Source of the DNA: Labedella phragmitis
GTDB taxonomy: Bacteria; Actinomycetota; Actinomycetes; Actinomycetales; Microbacteriaceae
NCBI RefSeq assembly: GCF_004078635.1
Contig: NZ_RZNB01000001.1
Coordinates: 496,001 to 560,000 of the forward strand
Direction: 5' to 3'
Length of the DNA: 64,000 bases
The notes beneath the pieces were generated by a model, which had not been told where the DNA came from, did not search any database, and saw only the letters and a list, made by a program, of their open reading frames with translations. Shown here piece after piece: positions 17,301 through 24,846 of the stretch. Each line of letters opens with the position of its first letter. Within the stretch, counting starts at the first letter, position 1. A program made the translations under genes and the position numbers.

Positions 17301-18002
17301 ATGCTCCACACTCTGCGCGGCCGCCTCGTCGTCTCGTGCCAGGCCTACCCCGGCGAGCCGCTGCGCGACCCCGACTCCATGGCGCGCATCGCCGAGTCGG
17401 CCGTCATCGGCGGCGCCGCCGCCATCCGCTCCCAAGGTCTCGACGACATCCGGGCGATCGCTCGCCGCGTCACCGTCCCGCAGATCGGCTTGTGGAAGGT
17501 CGGGTCGGACGGCGTCTTCATCACCCCGACGCTCGAGCACGCGCTCGCCGTCGTCGACGCCGGCGCGGACGTCGTCGCCATCGACGGAACGCGTCGGGCG
17601 CGTCCTGACGGCCTCACCCTCGAGCAGACCATCCGGGAGCTCAAACAACGGACGGACGTCCTCGTGATGGCGGACGCCGGCAGCGTGGACGACGCCGTCG
17701 CGGCGGAGGACGCCGGCGCCGACATCGTCGGGACGACCCTCTCCGGGTACACCGAGGAACGACCGCGCACGTCGGGTCCCGACCTCGACCTCGTGCACGC
17801 GCTCTCCACTCGCCTCACCGTCCCGCTCTTCGCCGAAGGACGGATCCACACGCCCGCTGAGGCGCGGGCGGCTCTCGATGCGGGCGCCTACTCCGTCGTC
17901 GTGGGGACGGCGATCACCCACCCCACCTCGATCACCTCGTGGTTCGTCGACGCCATCGAGCGAGAAGACGCACGAGCGGCGGACGGCCGACTGCCGCGGT
18001 GA
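17301..18002 (+). CDS. nanE: N-acetylmannosamine-6-phosphate 2-epimerase
   Basis: This TIM-barrel enzyme of 233 residues converts ManNAc-6-phosphate to GlcNAc-6-phosphate. Motifs seen are LVVSCQAYPGEPL, IRSQGLDDI, KVGSDGVFITPT, ADAGSVDDA and GTTLSGYTEERP. The ATG at 17301 is chosen because the N-terminus then matches the family and GAGAGAAAG lies upstream. An ATG at 17265 that overlaps the GntR stop would add 12 residues. Its stop overlaps the kinase start. Confidence 0.9.
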   Translation: MLHTLRGRLVVSCQAYPGEPLRDPDSMARIAESAVIGGAAAIRSQGLDDIRAIARRVTVPQIGLWKVGSDGVFITPTLEHALAVVDAGADVVAIDGTRRARPDGLTLEQTIRELKQRTDVLVMADAGSVDDAVAAEDAGADIVGTTLSGYTEERPRTSGPDLDLVHALSTRLTVPLFAEGRIHTPAEARAALDAGAYSVVVGTAITHPTSITSWFVDAIEREDARAADGRLPR

Positions 18003-18973
18003 GCGTGCCACAGCGGCGTGATGCGCCATTCGACGAACGGCAGGACATGGTCGACCTCGCCATCGACATCGGGCAGACGCAGGCCCGCATCCGGACCATT
18101 GCGGAGGACGTCCCGGGCCGGGAGGTCGAGATCGACGGCTTCGCCTACGGCTCGGATCTCCTGACCGTGATCGTCGACATCGCGCAACGGTCCGCCGAGG
18201 GACTCGGGCTGGACCACGTGGGCGCCATAGCGGTGGGGAGCACCGGGCTCTACGGCCACGTCTCCGACGTGCACGACGTCCTGCGCCGGCTTCACGAGAC
18301 CCTCGGCACGACGCGGGTCGTCGTCGCGGATGACGCGGTCACGGCCTTCCTGGGTGCTCGCGGCGACCATGACGGGGTCGTGGTCGCAGCCGGGACGGGC
18401 ATCGTCGGCCTCGGTCGCGGCCCGGCAGGAGCGGCTCGCGTCGACGGTGTCGGCGGCATGATCGGCGACGAGGGCTCCGGGTGGTGGATCGGGCGTCGTG
18501 GTCTCATCGCGGCCATCAGCTCGGCCGACGGTCGGCGAGGCGCATCGGCGCCCCTCCTCGACCGGCTCGTCGCACGATTCGGCCCGGTCGCCGACTTCCC
18601 CGCACTCCTCGCGGGGGCGACCTCGCCGGTCGCCGTCGTCGCGTCGTTCGCGAAGGACGTGGCCGATGTCGCGAGGGAGGGCGACGCCGTCGCCGCAGGG
18701 ATCTGGCGCGAGGCGGGTGAGCACCTCGGCACGGTGATCGCCGCTGCGGCCTCGCGTGCGGGGCTCGGTGACGCCGCCGAGTGGACGCTCATCGGGCGCC
18801 TCTCGTTGGCCGTCGACCTCCTCGAACCCGGTCTGGGCGCCGGTCTGGACGCCCTTCTCCCGAACGGGAAGCGCGTCCCGTCCGTCGGGGAGCCGCTCGA
18901 CGGCGTCGCTCGGCTCCTGACCGTCGACGCCGAGGACTACGGGCCGATGATCGGCGAGGCGATCGGCCACTGA
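17999..18973 (+). CDS. BadF/BadG-type amino-sugar kinase
   Basis: The GTG at 17999 overlaps the nanE stop (GTGA) and gives 324 residues. AIDIGQTQARIRT is the phosphate-1 loop, AGTGIVGLGRG the phosphate-2 loop, and GDEGSGWWIG is typical of N-acetylglucosamine kinases of the BadF/BadG/BcrA fold. With NanE upstream, it probably phosphorylates ManNAc or GlcNAc at position 6. Classical NanK proteins are ROK kinases, so this is a different enzyme family doing that step. Confidence 0.85.
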   Translation: MSVPQRRDAPFDERQDMVDLAIDIGQTQARIRTIAEDVPGREVEIDGFAYGSDLLTVIVDIAQRSAEGLGLDHVGAIAVGSTGLYGHVSDVHDVLRRLHETLGTTRVVVADDAVTAFLGARGDHDGVVVAAGTGIVGLGRGPAGAARVDGVGGMIGDEGSGWWIGRRGLIAAISSADGRRGASAPLLDRLVARFGPVADFPALLAGATSPVAVVASFAKDVADVAREGDAVAAGIWREAGEHLGTVIAAAASRAGLGDAAEWTLIGRLSLAVDLLEPGLGAGLDALLPNGKRVPSVGEPLDGVARLLTVDAEDYGPMIGEAIGH

Positions 18974-19020
18974 ACACGTCGCGGTCGCGGAACCGCGTCC
19001 TCGGGCGTCCGCACCGAGTG

Positions 19021-19041
19021 CCCTTCGACAGGCTCAGGGAC
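19021..19041. repeat. REP-like extragenic repeat, single arm
   Basis: CCCTTCGACAGGCTCAGGGAC lies between the kinase and lipoate ligase genes. It is related to 5932-5949 and to the full palindrome at 24790-24838. Confidence 0.55.
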
Positions 19042-19087
19042 CGGAGAGCGGGCCCGGGGGTAGACCGCGCGCGGATAGTCTGGACGC

Positions 19088-20137
19088 ATGCACGGTGAGT
19101 ACAAGGTCCCGGGCGGAAAACTCGTCGTCGTCGATCTCGACATCGTCGATGACCGGCTGTCGAACGTCCGCATCGCTGGAGACTTCTTCCTCGAACCCGA
19201 CGACGCCCTCGACGCGATCAACGCGGCCATCGAGGGGCTCCCGGCCGAGTCCGACTCGTCGCGCATCGCGGCCGCCGTGCGAGCGGCGCTGCCGGAAGGC
19301 GCGACCCTCCTCGGCTTCAGCCCCGAGGCCGTCGGAGTCGTCGTCCGGCGCGCGCTCACGAACGCCGCCGACTGGCGCGACTTCGACTGGGAGATCGTCG
19401 ACTCCGGCGCCATCTCCCCACGCATGCACCTCGCGCTCGACGAGGTCCTCACGGCCGAGGTCGGCGAGGGTCACCGCGGCCCCACGCTCCGCATCTGGGA
19501 GTGGAACGAGTCAGCCGTCGTGATCGGCAGCTTCCAGTCGGTGAAGAACGAGGTCGACCTCGAGAACGCCGAACGGTACGGCTTCGACGTCGTGCGCCGC
19601 ATCTCCGGCGGCGGCGCGATGATGATGGGCTCCGGCAACGTCATCACCTACTCCCTCTACGTGCCCGCCGAGCTCGTGCAGGGCATGACCTTCGCCGACT
19701 CGTATGCGTTCCTCGACGAGTGGGTGCTCCAGGCACTGCAGTCGCTCGGCATCGACGCGACCTACCAGGGCCTCAACGACATCACGAGCCCGGCGGGGAA
19801 GATCGGCGGTGCCGCGCAGAAGCGCCTCGGTTCCGGGGCCGTGCTCCATCACGTGACGATGAGCTACGACATCGACGGCGAGCTCATGACGAAGGTGCTG
19901 CGCATCGGCCGCGAGAAGATGAGCGACAAGGGCACGAAGTCCGCCGCGAAGCGCGTCGACCCGCTCAAGAGCCAGACGGGACTGTCGCGCGCCGAGATCA
20001 TCGAGCGCATGCTGCAGTCGTTCCGCTCCCTCACGGGCGCGCGCGAGGGCCACATCACCGAGGCGGAGTTCGCCGCCGCCGAGCAGCTCGCCGAGTCGAA
20101 ATTCGCGTCGGACGCCTGGCTCCACCGCGTTCCGTGA
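19088..20137 (+). CDS. lplA: Lipoate-protein ligase A, domain order rearranged
   Basis: The 349-residue protein attaches lipoate to E2 and GcvH subunits. The catalytic core (from about residue 115) has RRISGGGAMMMGSGNVITYS, NDITSPAGKIGGAAQKR and HHVTMSYDID. The N-terminal 80 residues (GEYKVPGGKLVVVDLDI, IAGDFFLEPDDALDAI) look like the LplA accessory domain, which sits at the C-terminus in E. coli LplA. The gene overlaps the methyltransferase start by four bases. Confidence 0.87.
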   Translation: MHGEYKVPGGKLVVVDLDIVDDRLSNVRIAGDFFLEPDDALDAINAAIEGLPAESDSSRIAAAVRAALPEGATLLGFSPEAVGVVVRRALTNAADWRDFDWEIVDSGAISPRMHLALDEVLTAEVGEGHRGPTLRIWEWNESAVVIGSFQSVKNEVDLENAERYGFDVVRRISGGGAMMMGSGNVITYSLYVPAELVQGMTFADSYAFLDEWVLQALQSLGIDATYQGLNDITSPAGKIGGAAQKRLGSGAVLHHVTMSYDIDGELMTKVLRIGREKMSDKGTKSAAKRVDPLKSQTGLSRAEIIERMLQSFRSLTGAREGHITEAEFAAAEQLAESKFASDAWLHRVP

Positions 20138-21111
20138 CGGGCGACGAGCGGCGACTCCCCGAGTCGAGCACCATCATCGAGGGCGACAATCTCGAGGTGA
20201 CGGCGACCCTTCCGGACGGCGCGTTCACGATCGTCTACCTCGATCCACCGTTCAACACGGGTCGGGTGCAGCGGCGGCAGTCCGTCCGCAGCGAGCGGAT
20301 CCTCCCGGCGGATCCTGAGGCGGACACCGACGACGTCGTCGCTGAGGCCGCCGTCGAGCCGGCCGAGGTCGAACCGGCCGGCCCGCCGATCGACACCGAT
20401 GCCCCCGAGACTCCGCCCGGCCGTGGCGCACTCGACCCCAGTACGCGCGTCGTCACCGGCTTCAAGGGAGCGACGTATCGGCACGTCCGCGGCGAGCTGC
20501 GCGTCTTCGACGACGCGTTCGACGACTACTGGGAGTTCCTCGAACCGCGCCTCACCGAGGCCTGGCGGCTGCTCGCCGATGACGGCACCCTCTACCTGCA
20601 CCTCGACTACCGCGAGGCCCACTACGCGAAGGTCCTGCTCGACGCGCTCTTCGGCCGCGACTGCTTCCTCAACGAGATCATCTGGGCATACGACTACGGA
20701 GCGAAGTCGCGCTCACGCTGGCCCACGAAGCACGACACGATCCTCGTCTACGTGAAGGACCCCGCGGCCTACCACTTCGACTCGACGGCCGTCGACCGTG
20801 AGCCGTACATGGCTCCGGGACTCGTGACGCCGGAGAAGGCGGAGCGCGGCAAGCTCCCGACGGACGTCTGGTGGCACACGATCGTCTCCCCGACGGGGTC
20901 CGAGAAGACCGGTTACCCGACGCAGAAGCCGCTCGGCGTCCTCCGCCGCATCATCCAGGCGTCGAGCCGACAGGGCGACTGGGTGCTCGACTTCTTCGCG
21001 GGCAGCGGCACGACCGGTGCAGCCGCGGCCGAGCTCGGCCGCAACTACGTACTCGTGGACTCGAACCCGGCGGCGATCGCCGTCATGCGGGACCGCCTCG
21101 GCGCGTCCTAG
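20134..21111 (+). CDS. Site-specific DNA methyltransferase (orphan, beta class)
   Basis: The GTG at 20134 overlaps the lplA stop and gives 325 residues. Motif IV, YLDPPFNTG, is near residue 38, and motif I, DFFAGSGTTG, lies near the C-terminus. This order is that of beta-class N6-adenine/N4-cytosine enzymes. Between them are a Pro/Glu-rich linker and LYLHLDYREAHYAKVLLD. No restriction enzyme gene is nearby, so it is an orphan. A broken copy of its last 47 codons lies at 24611-24754. Confidence 0.88.
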   Translation: MTGDERRLPESSTIIEGDNLEVTATLPDGAFTIVYLDPPFNTGRVQRRQSVRSERILPADPEADTDDVVAEAAVEPAEVEPAGPPIDTDAPETPPGRGALDPSTRVVTGFKGATYRHVRGELRVFDDAFDDYWEFLEPRLTEAWRLLADDGTLYLHLDYREAHYAKVLLDALFGRDCFLNEIIWAYDYGAKSRSRWPTKHDTILVYVKDPAAYHFDSTAVDREPYMAPGLVTPEKAERGKLPTDVWWHTIVSPTGSEKTGYPTQKPLGVLRRIIQASSRQGDWVLDFFAGSGTTGAAAAELGRNYVLVDSNPAAIAVMRDRLGAS

Positions 21112-21150
21112 GGAACGGACGACGACTTCGGACCTGTCGCGGCGGCGCGC

Positions 21151-21164
21151 TGGTAACGTCACCA
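21151..21164. promoter_or_regulatory. LacI-type operator-like palindrome
   Basis: TGGTAACGTCACCA is 12 of 14 symmetrical about its centre and lies 19 bases upstream of the oxidoreductase start. It resembles LacI/GalR sites but differs from the mannoside sites. Confidence 0.45.
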
Positions 21165-21182
21165 ACGCGAGGAGGCGACGTG

Positions 21183-22175
21183 GTGAGCGACAGGCGACCG
21201 GTACGGATCGGTATCATCGGCGCGGCGACGATCGCGGCGGACGCGATGGTCCGGCCCGTTTCCCGACGCTCGGATGCCGAGATCGTCGCGGTCGCCGCGC
21301 GGAGGCCCGGCGCCGCCGAGTCGTTCGCCGTTGAGCACGGCATCGAGACGGCCGTCGAGCACTACGACGCGGTCATCGAGGACGATCGCGTCGACCTCGT
21401 CTACATCGCCCTCGCCGCCAGCGACCATGCGCGCTGGGCCATCGCGGCACTCGACGTGGGGAAGCACGTGCTCGTCGAGAAGCCCGCGGCGACGTCCGCG
21501 ACGGACGCGGCGCGGATGGTGGCGGCAGCGGGGCCGGGTCGGCTCGTCGAGGCGTTCCACTATCGGCATCACCCGCTCTTCGCGGAGGTCCTCGCGCTCG
21601 TCCGTTCGGGTCGCCTGGGTTCCCTGCTGTCGATGACGTCGGAGATCCGCGACACCCGGCCGTTCGATCCGCGGTCGATCCTCCACGACCCGGCTGCCGG
21701 GGGAGGCGTGCTGTTGCACGCCGGGTGCTACGCCGTGCACTGGATGCGCACGCTCGCGGGCTCGGAACCCCGCGTCCTCGATGCCCGAGCCCGGCGGAAC
21801 CCGCTCGGCGGCGACGAGACCATCGAAACGCGGTTGCTCTTCCCGGGTGACGTCGAGGGTCGCCTCTACGCGTCGTTCGGCCCGGAGGAGCGCCAGGGCA
21901 ACGGACTCCTGATCGAGGGGAGCCTCGGCACGCTCCGCGTCGACAACCTCATCGCGCCGCACCTGGGCCACTCGGTCACGCTGGCACTTCGCGGCGAACC
22001 GACGCGCACGTTCACGGTCGCCGGCCGCACCTCGTACGACCATCAGCTCGGGGCGCTTCTCGATTCCCTGGCCGCGGGATCCCCGGCGGCGACGGATGGG
22101 GCGGACATCGTCGGGAACGCTTCGGCCATCGACTCGATCGCCGACGCCGCGGGCCGAGGCGCCGAGACGACCTAA
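21183..22175 (+). CDS. Gfo/Idh/MocA-family NAD(P)-dependent oxidoreductase
   Basis: The GTG at 21183 has AGGAGG seven bases upstream and gives 330 residues; the GTG at 21180 is too close. The Rossmann fold starts with RIGIIGAATIAAD, and HVLVEKPAATSATDA carries the conserved EKP Lys. The C-terminal half is the substrate-binding alpha/beta domain (GGGVLLHAGCYAVHWMR). It probably oxidises a sugar or cyclitol. It stands alone, convergent to a kinase gene. Confidence 0.88.
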   Translation: MSDRRPVRIGIIGAATIAADAMVRPVSRRSDAEIVAVAARRPGAAESFAVEHGIETAVEHYDAVIEDDRVDLVYIALAASDHARWAIAALDVGKHVLVEKPAATSATDAARMVAAAGPGRLVEAFHYRHHPLFAEVLALVRSGRLGSLLSMTSEIRDTRPFDPRSILHDPAAGGGVLLHAGCYAVHWMRTLAGSEPRVLDARARRNPLGGDETIETRLLFPGDVEGRLYASFGPEERQGNGLLIEGSLGTLRVDNLIAPHLGHSVTLALRGEPTRTFTVAGRTSYDHQLGALLDSLAAGSPAATDGADIVGNASAIDSIADAAGRGAETT

Positions 22176-22204
22176 GAGGGTCCAATCGGCTCCGCAGGTG
22201 GGCG

Positions 22205-22750
22205 TCAGTCTCCTCGATGCCGTGCCGCCTCCGCCGCGGAGTGAACACGCTGGACGCCCTGGTCGACTGTGACCTGATCGGTGTCGATCAGCAGGTCCGG
22301 CTCGATGCGGACGAGCTCATCGGTCCAGTGCTGGTAGACGTCGCTGAGAAAGGCGTGCTCCTTCGATATCCCTCGCGTGGGGTCGGACTGCGCCCGGGCG
22401 AACGCGGTATCGAAGGACGTCGTGATCGCGACCACGATGACGGCGGCGTCGTCCGTCGCCTGTGCTCGGAGGCGCGCCACCTCGTTTGCGGAGCCGGAGC
22501 CTTCCGCGATGACGCACGTCAGGTCGGTTCGTGCCCAGAGCCCCACGGTGACCTCGAAGATGCGGTGCGCTGCCTCCCAGCTCGGCAACGTGGGAAGTGC
22601 CATCGCCGCGATCTGATCGAGTTCGACCACCGCCACGCGTTCGCCTCGCCGGCGCAGCTCCACGCCGAGGGCTGACGCCAGAGCGCTCTTCCCCGACGCC
22701 TGCGGGCCGGCGATGATGACGAGTGCGAGTGGAACAGCGGTGGTCTCCAT
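22205..22750 (-). CDS. Small P-loop kinase, type 1
   Basis: The 181-residue protein has the Walker A motif AGPQASGKSAL near its N-terminus, then VVELDQIAAM and VIAEGSGSANEVARL, and ends in a helical region. The fold is that of AAA/uridine-kinase-like small-molecule kinases. The ATG at 22750 is used; a GTG at 22813 would add 21 residues. The substrate is unknown. It is the first of three unrelated small kinases within 2 kb. Confidence 0.75.
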   Translation of the reverse strand: METTAVPLALVIIAGPQASGKSALASALGVELRRRGERVAVVELDQIAAMALPTLPSWEAAHRIFEVTVGLWARTDLTCVIAEGSGSANEVARLRAQATDDAAVIVVAITTSFDTAFARAQSDPTRGISKEHAFLSDVYQHWTDELVRIEPDLLIDTDQVTVDQGVQRVHSAAEAARHRGD

Positions 22751-22878
22751 TCCTCCACCGTGCCCGCTGCCGCTCACCAGCGCCAGCGTTCGATCCGCCT
22801 CTTGTCGGTTCACTCCAGCAACCGCGACCCGCGTGACCGTCCCGCCCCGATGTCCGTGCTCGCTGACACACTGACGGG

Positions 22879-23190
22879 ATGCAGATCGATGAGCTGAGGC
22901 GCGAGGTCGAGTCGCTGTCGGTGAGCTACGCGGAGCGGAACGGAATCGATCGCACCGACGAATGGTTGCTCCTCAAACTCAACGAGGAGGTCGGCGAGCT
23001 CACGCAGGCCTTCCTCGCTCGCTCGGGTCAGGCGCGAGACAAGGGGCGCGACGACCACGAACTGCGCGCTGATCTCCGAGCCGAACTGGCCGACGTGCTC
23101 GCGCACGTCCTCTTGATCGCTGAACGGTTCGACATCGATGTGAGTGCGGAGATTCGTCGCACGTGGCTCTCACGGAGACCGGTTGAGTAG
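22879..23190 (+). CDS. MazG-like nucleotide pyrophosphohydrolase
   Basis: This 103-residue all-helical protein has KLNEEVGELTQAFL, in which the paired Glu bind magnesium, followed by ELADVLAHVLLIAERF with the second acidic set. Single-domain MazG-like enzymes hydrolyse NTPs or modified NTPs to the monophosphate. It is divergent from the kinase at 22205 and upstream of that at 23267. It could clean damaged nucleotides or act on a product of the kinases. Confidence 0.85.
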   Translation: MQIDELRREVESLSVSYAERNGIDRTDEWLLLKLNEEVGELTQAFLARSGQARDKGRDDHELRADLRAELADVLAHVLLIAERFDIDVSAEIRRTWLSRRPVE

Positions 23191-23266
23191 CGCTTCCTCT
23201 GCTCCGTCCCCTGCGTGAGCCAGGGCATTGTCTCGGTCCTTCACAGCCCGGCGGTAGCCTCGTGCC

Positions 23267-23788
23267 GTGATCATCTGGCTCAACGGGACCCACGGTGCCG
23301 GCAAGACCACGACGAGTGCGCTCGTCCAGGCTCTGATTCCGGGCTCGCGGGTGTTCGACGCGGAGAAGGTCGGAGAGACGCTGATGGACATCCGTCCCGG
23401 CCTGCCGGAGACGGACAACTTCCAGCACTGGGCGCCGTGGCGCCCCCTCGTCGTCGAGACGGCCCGGCGGGTGCTCGACTACACCGGCGGCACACTCGTC
23501 ATGCCGATGACCGTCCTCGTCGAGTCCTACTGGCGCGAGATCAGTGCCGGGCTCGCCGCCCACTCCATCCCGGTGCGCCATTTCCTGCTCCACGCCGACC
23601 AGGACACGCTCCGGGGCCGAATCGAGAACGACACGGTGATGGGGTACTCGGAGTTCCGGATGCGGTACGTCGAGCCGTACGCCGAGGCCTACGAGTCCTG
23701 GCTCCGGGACGAGGCGGAGGTCGTCGACACGACGCGGATCACGCCTGCTGAGGCGGCGAGGCGCATTGCCGATGCGGTGAGCGCGTAG
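23267..23788 (+). CDS. Small P-loop kinase, type 2
   Basis: The GTG at 23267 gives 173 residues. IIWLNGTHGAGKTTTSAL is a Walker A at the extreme N-terminus. FDAEKVGETLMDIRPG and a C-terminal lid-like region (DTLRGRIENDTV) follow. Proteins of this type are annotated as AAA-family ATPases or antibiotic/nucleoside kinases (similar to TmrB of Bacillus, which confers tunicamycin resistance). The substrate is not known. It converges on the third kinase. Confidence 0.8.
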   Translation: MIIWLNGTHGAGKTTTSALVQALIPGSRVFDAEKVGETLMDIRPGLPETDNFQHWAPWRPLVVETARRVLDYTGGTLVMPMTVLVESYWREISAGLAAHSIPVRHFLLHADQDTLRGRIENDTVMGYSEFRMRYVEPYAEAYESWLRDEAEVVDTTRITPAEAARRIADAVSA

Positions 23789-23803
23789 GGTACGCGGGCG
23801 GTT

Positions 23804-24316
23804 TCAGTCGGCCGCGGGACCGGCAGAGGCCCATGCCGCTCGGATCGCGTCGGTCTGCTCCTCGATGGTGAAACCGGTGACGTCCAGCACGACGTCGACC
23901 TCGGGCGGCGAGGACACGAGATCGTGCAGGAGGTCGAACTCGTCGTCCGTGAGGTAGACCGTGCGCGTCGCGGCGCGAACGCGCGCTTCCTCCAGCGGGA
24001 CAGCGAGATGGACCACCAGGCACCCGGGTAGGTCCGCGCGGTAGGCGGCCAGTGCCTCCGCGGTCACGACGTCGGCGATCGTGACGGCGAAACCGGCGGC
24101 GACGAAGTTCCGTGCGAGGGAAGCGACGTTGCGCGCGGCGAGGACGTGCTGCTCCCGACCCTCTGCACCACTCCACAGTGTCGCGTCCCCGGCGACGACG
24201 AGCTGCCGGATGTCGTCTGCGTCGATGAAGGCGCCTCGTATGTGTTCCTCCGCCAGGCGGCGACCGCACGTCGACTTCCCGACCGCGGGACCGCCGGACA
24301 GCACCAATGGACGCAT
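23804..24316 (-). CDS. Small P-loop kinase, type 3
   Basis: This is a 170-residue protein from the ATG at 24316. It has LVLSGGPAVGKSTCGRRLA (Walker A), then FIDADDIRQLV, FVAAGFAVTIADVV and ATRTVYLTDDEFDLL. The frame continues open upstream to 24688 and includes an acyltransferase-like fragment; this is judged to be fusion to debris. The function is unknown, possibly phosphorylation of a small alcohol or nucleoside. Confidence 0.78.
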   Translation of the reverse strand: MRPLVLSGGPAVGKSTCGRRLAEEHIRGAFIDADDIRQLVVAGDATLWSGAEGREQHVLAARNVASLARNFVAAGFAVTIADVVTAEALAAYRADLPGCLVVHLAVPLEEARVRAATRTVYLTDDEFDLLHDLVSSPPEVDVVLDVTGFTIEEQTDAIRAAWASAGPAAD

Positions 24317-24373
24317 GCGCTTCCGCCCTTCCTCCCGACCGACGCTAGCAAGAGGCTTCCGCGCCGGCGACCG

Positions 24374-24469
24374 TGACGCCAGCACGACGAGGATGATGCA
24401 CACACCCTTCGCGACGTCGGCCCACCCCGCTCGTGGGCGGGGATCGAACGGGGGAGTGTCACGAGTCAT
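24374..24469 (-). pseudogene. Acyltransferase-3 N-terminal fragment
   Basis: From the ATG at 24469 the frame encodes WADVAKGVCIILVVLAS after a short charged start. This is the start of membrane acyltransferases of the OatA/NodX family, which read roughly xxDxxKGxxIxLVVLxH. The remaining 300 residues are missing; the frame runs into the kinase gene. The 530-base gap at 24317-24846 holds this remnant, the methyltransferase remnant and a REP palindrome. Confidence 0.5.
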
Positions 24470-24610
24470 GCCTCCCACCGTGCTGCAGGAATCGCGCCCG
24501 GAAGGCCGCGGATGGGCTTCGGCACGGCAATTCGTCCTCACGCATGACGGCCGCTCGTTCGCCGGGGTTCCGCACTTCCTCCCCGAGGAGGACGCGGCAT
24601 GCTCTCGTGA

Positions 24611-24754
24611 CGGGAAGGGGGCGATTCGATCCACTTCTTCGCCGGTAGCGGTACGTCGGGGGCGGCGGCCGCCGAGCTCGGCCGCCACTACGTGCTCGTC
24701 GACTCGAACCCGGCGGCCATCGCCGTCATGGGGAACCGCCTCGGCTCGTCCTGA
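24611..24754 (+). pseudogene. 3' remnant of a second DNA methyltransferase
   Basis: The 47 codons before the TGA at 24752 encode HFFAGSGTSGAAAAELG, then a Tyr-Val-Leu-Val-Asp strand and a closing NRLGSS. They match the C-terminus of the intact methyltransferase (20962-21111) almost residue for residue, with similar DNA. An in-frame stop lies just upstream, and motif IV and the target domain are missing, so the copy is dead. Confidence 0.82.
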
Positions 24755-24789
24755 GAGGAGAACGCGCGAGACGCCCGGGCGGTCGCCTG

Positions 24790-24838
24790 CCCTTCGACGG
24801 CCTCAGGGACCGTGGTGCCGGTCGCTGAGCCTGTCGAG
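24790..24838. repeat. REP-like palindrome
   Basis: CCCTTCGACGGCCTCAGGGACCG is followed after a short loop by CGGTCGCTGAGCCTGTCGAG, giving an imperfect hairpin of about 20 bases per arm. Single arms of the same element occur at 5932 and 19021. It abuts the AraC gene stop and could also act as a terminator. Confidence 0.6.
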
Positions 24839-24846
24839 TGCGAGCA

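Noticed and set aside
24470-24610. Plus-strand frame with ARQFVLTHDGRSFAGVPHFL
   Set aside because: It looks protein-like but could not be linked to any family, and has no start or continuation; left as unexplained debris.
23804-24688. A long 294-residue form of the third kinase
   Set aside because: The upstream part is an acyltransferase fragment and antisense of the methyltransferase remnant; the kinase fold starts at 24316.
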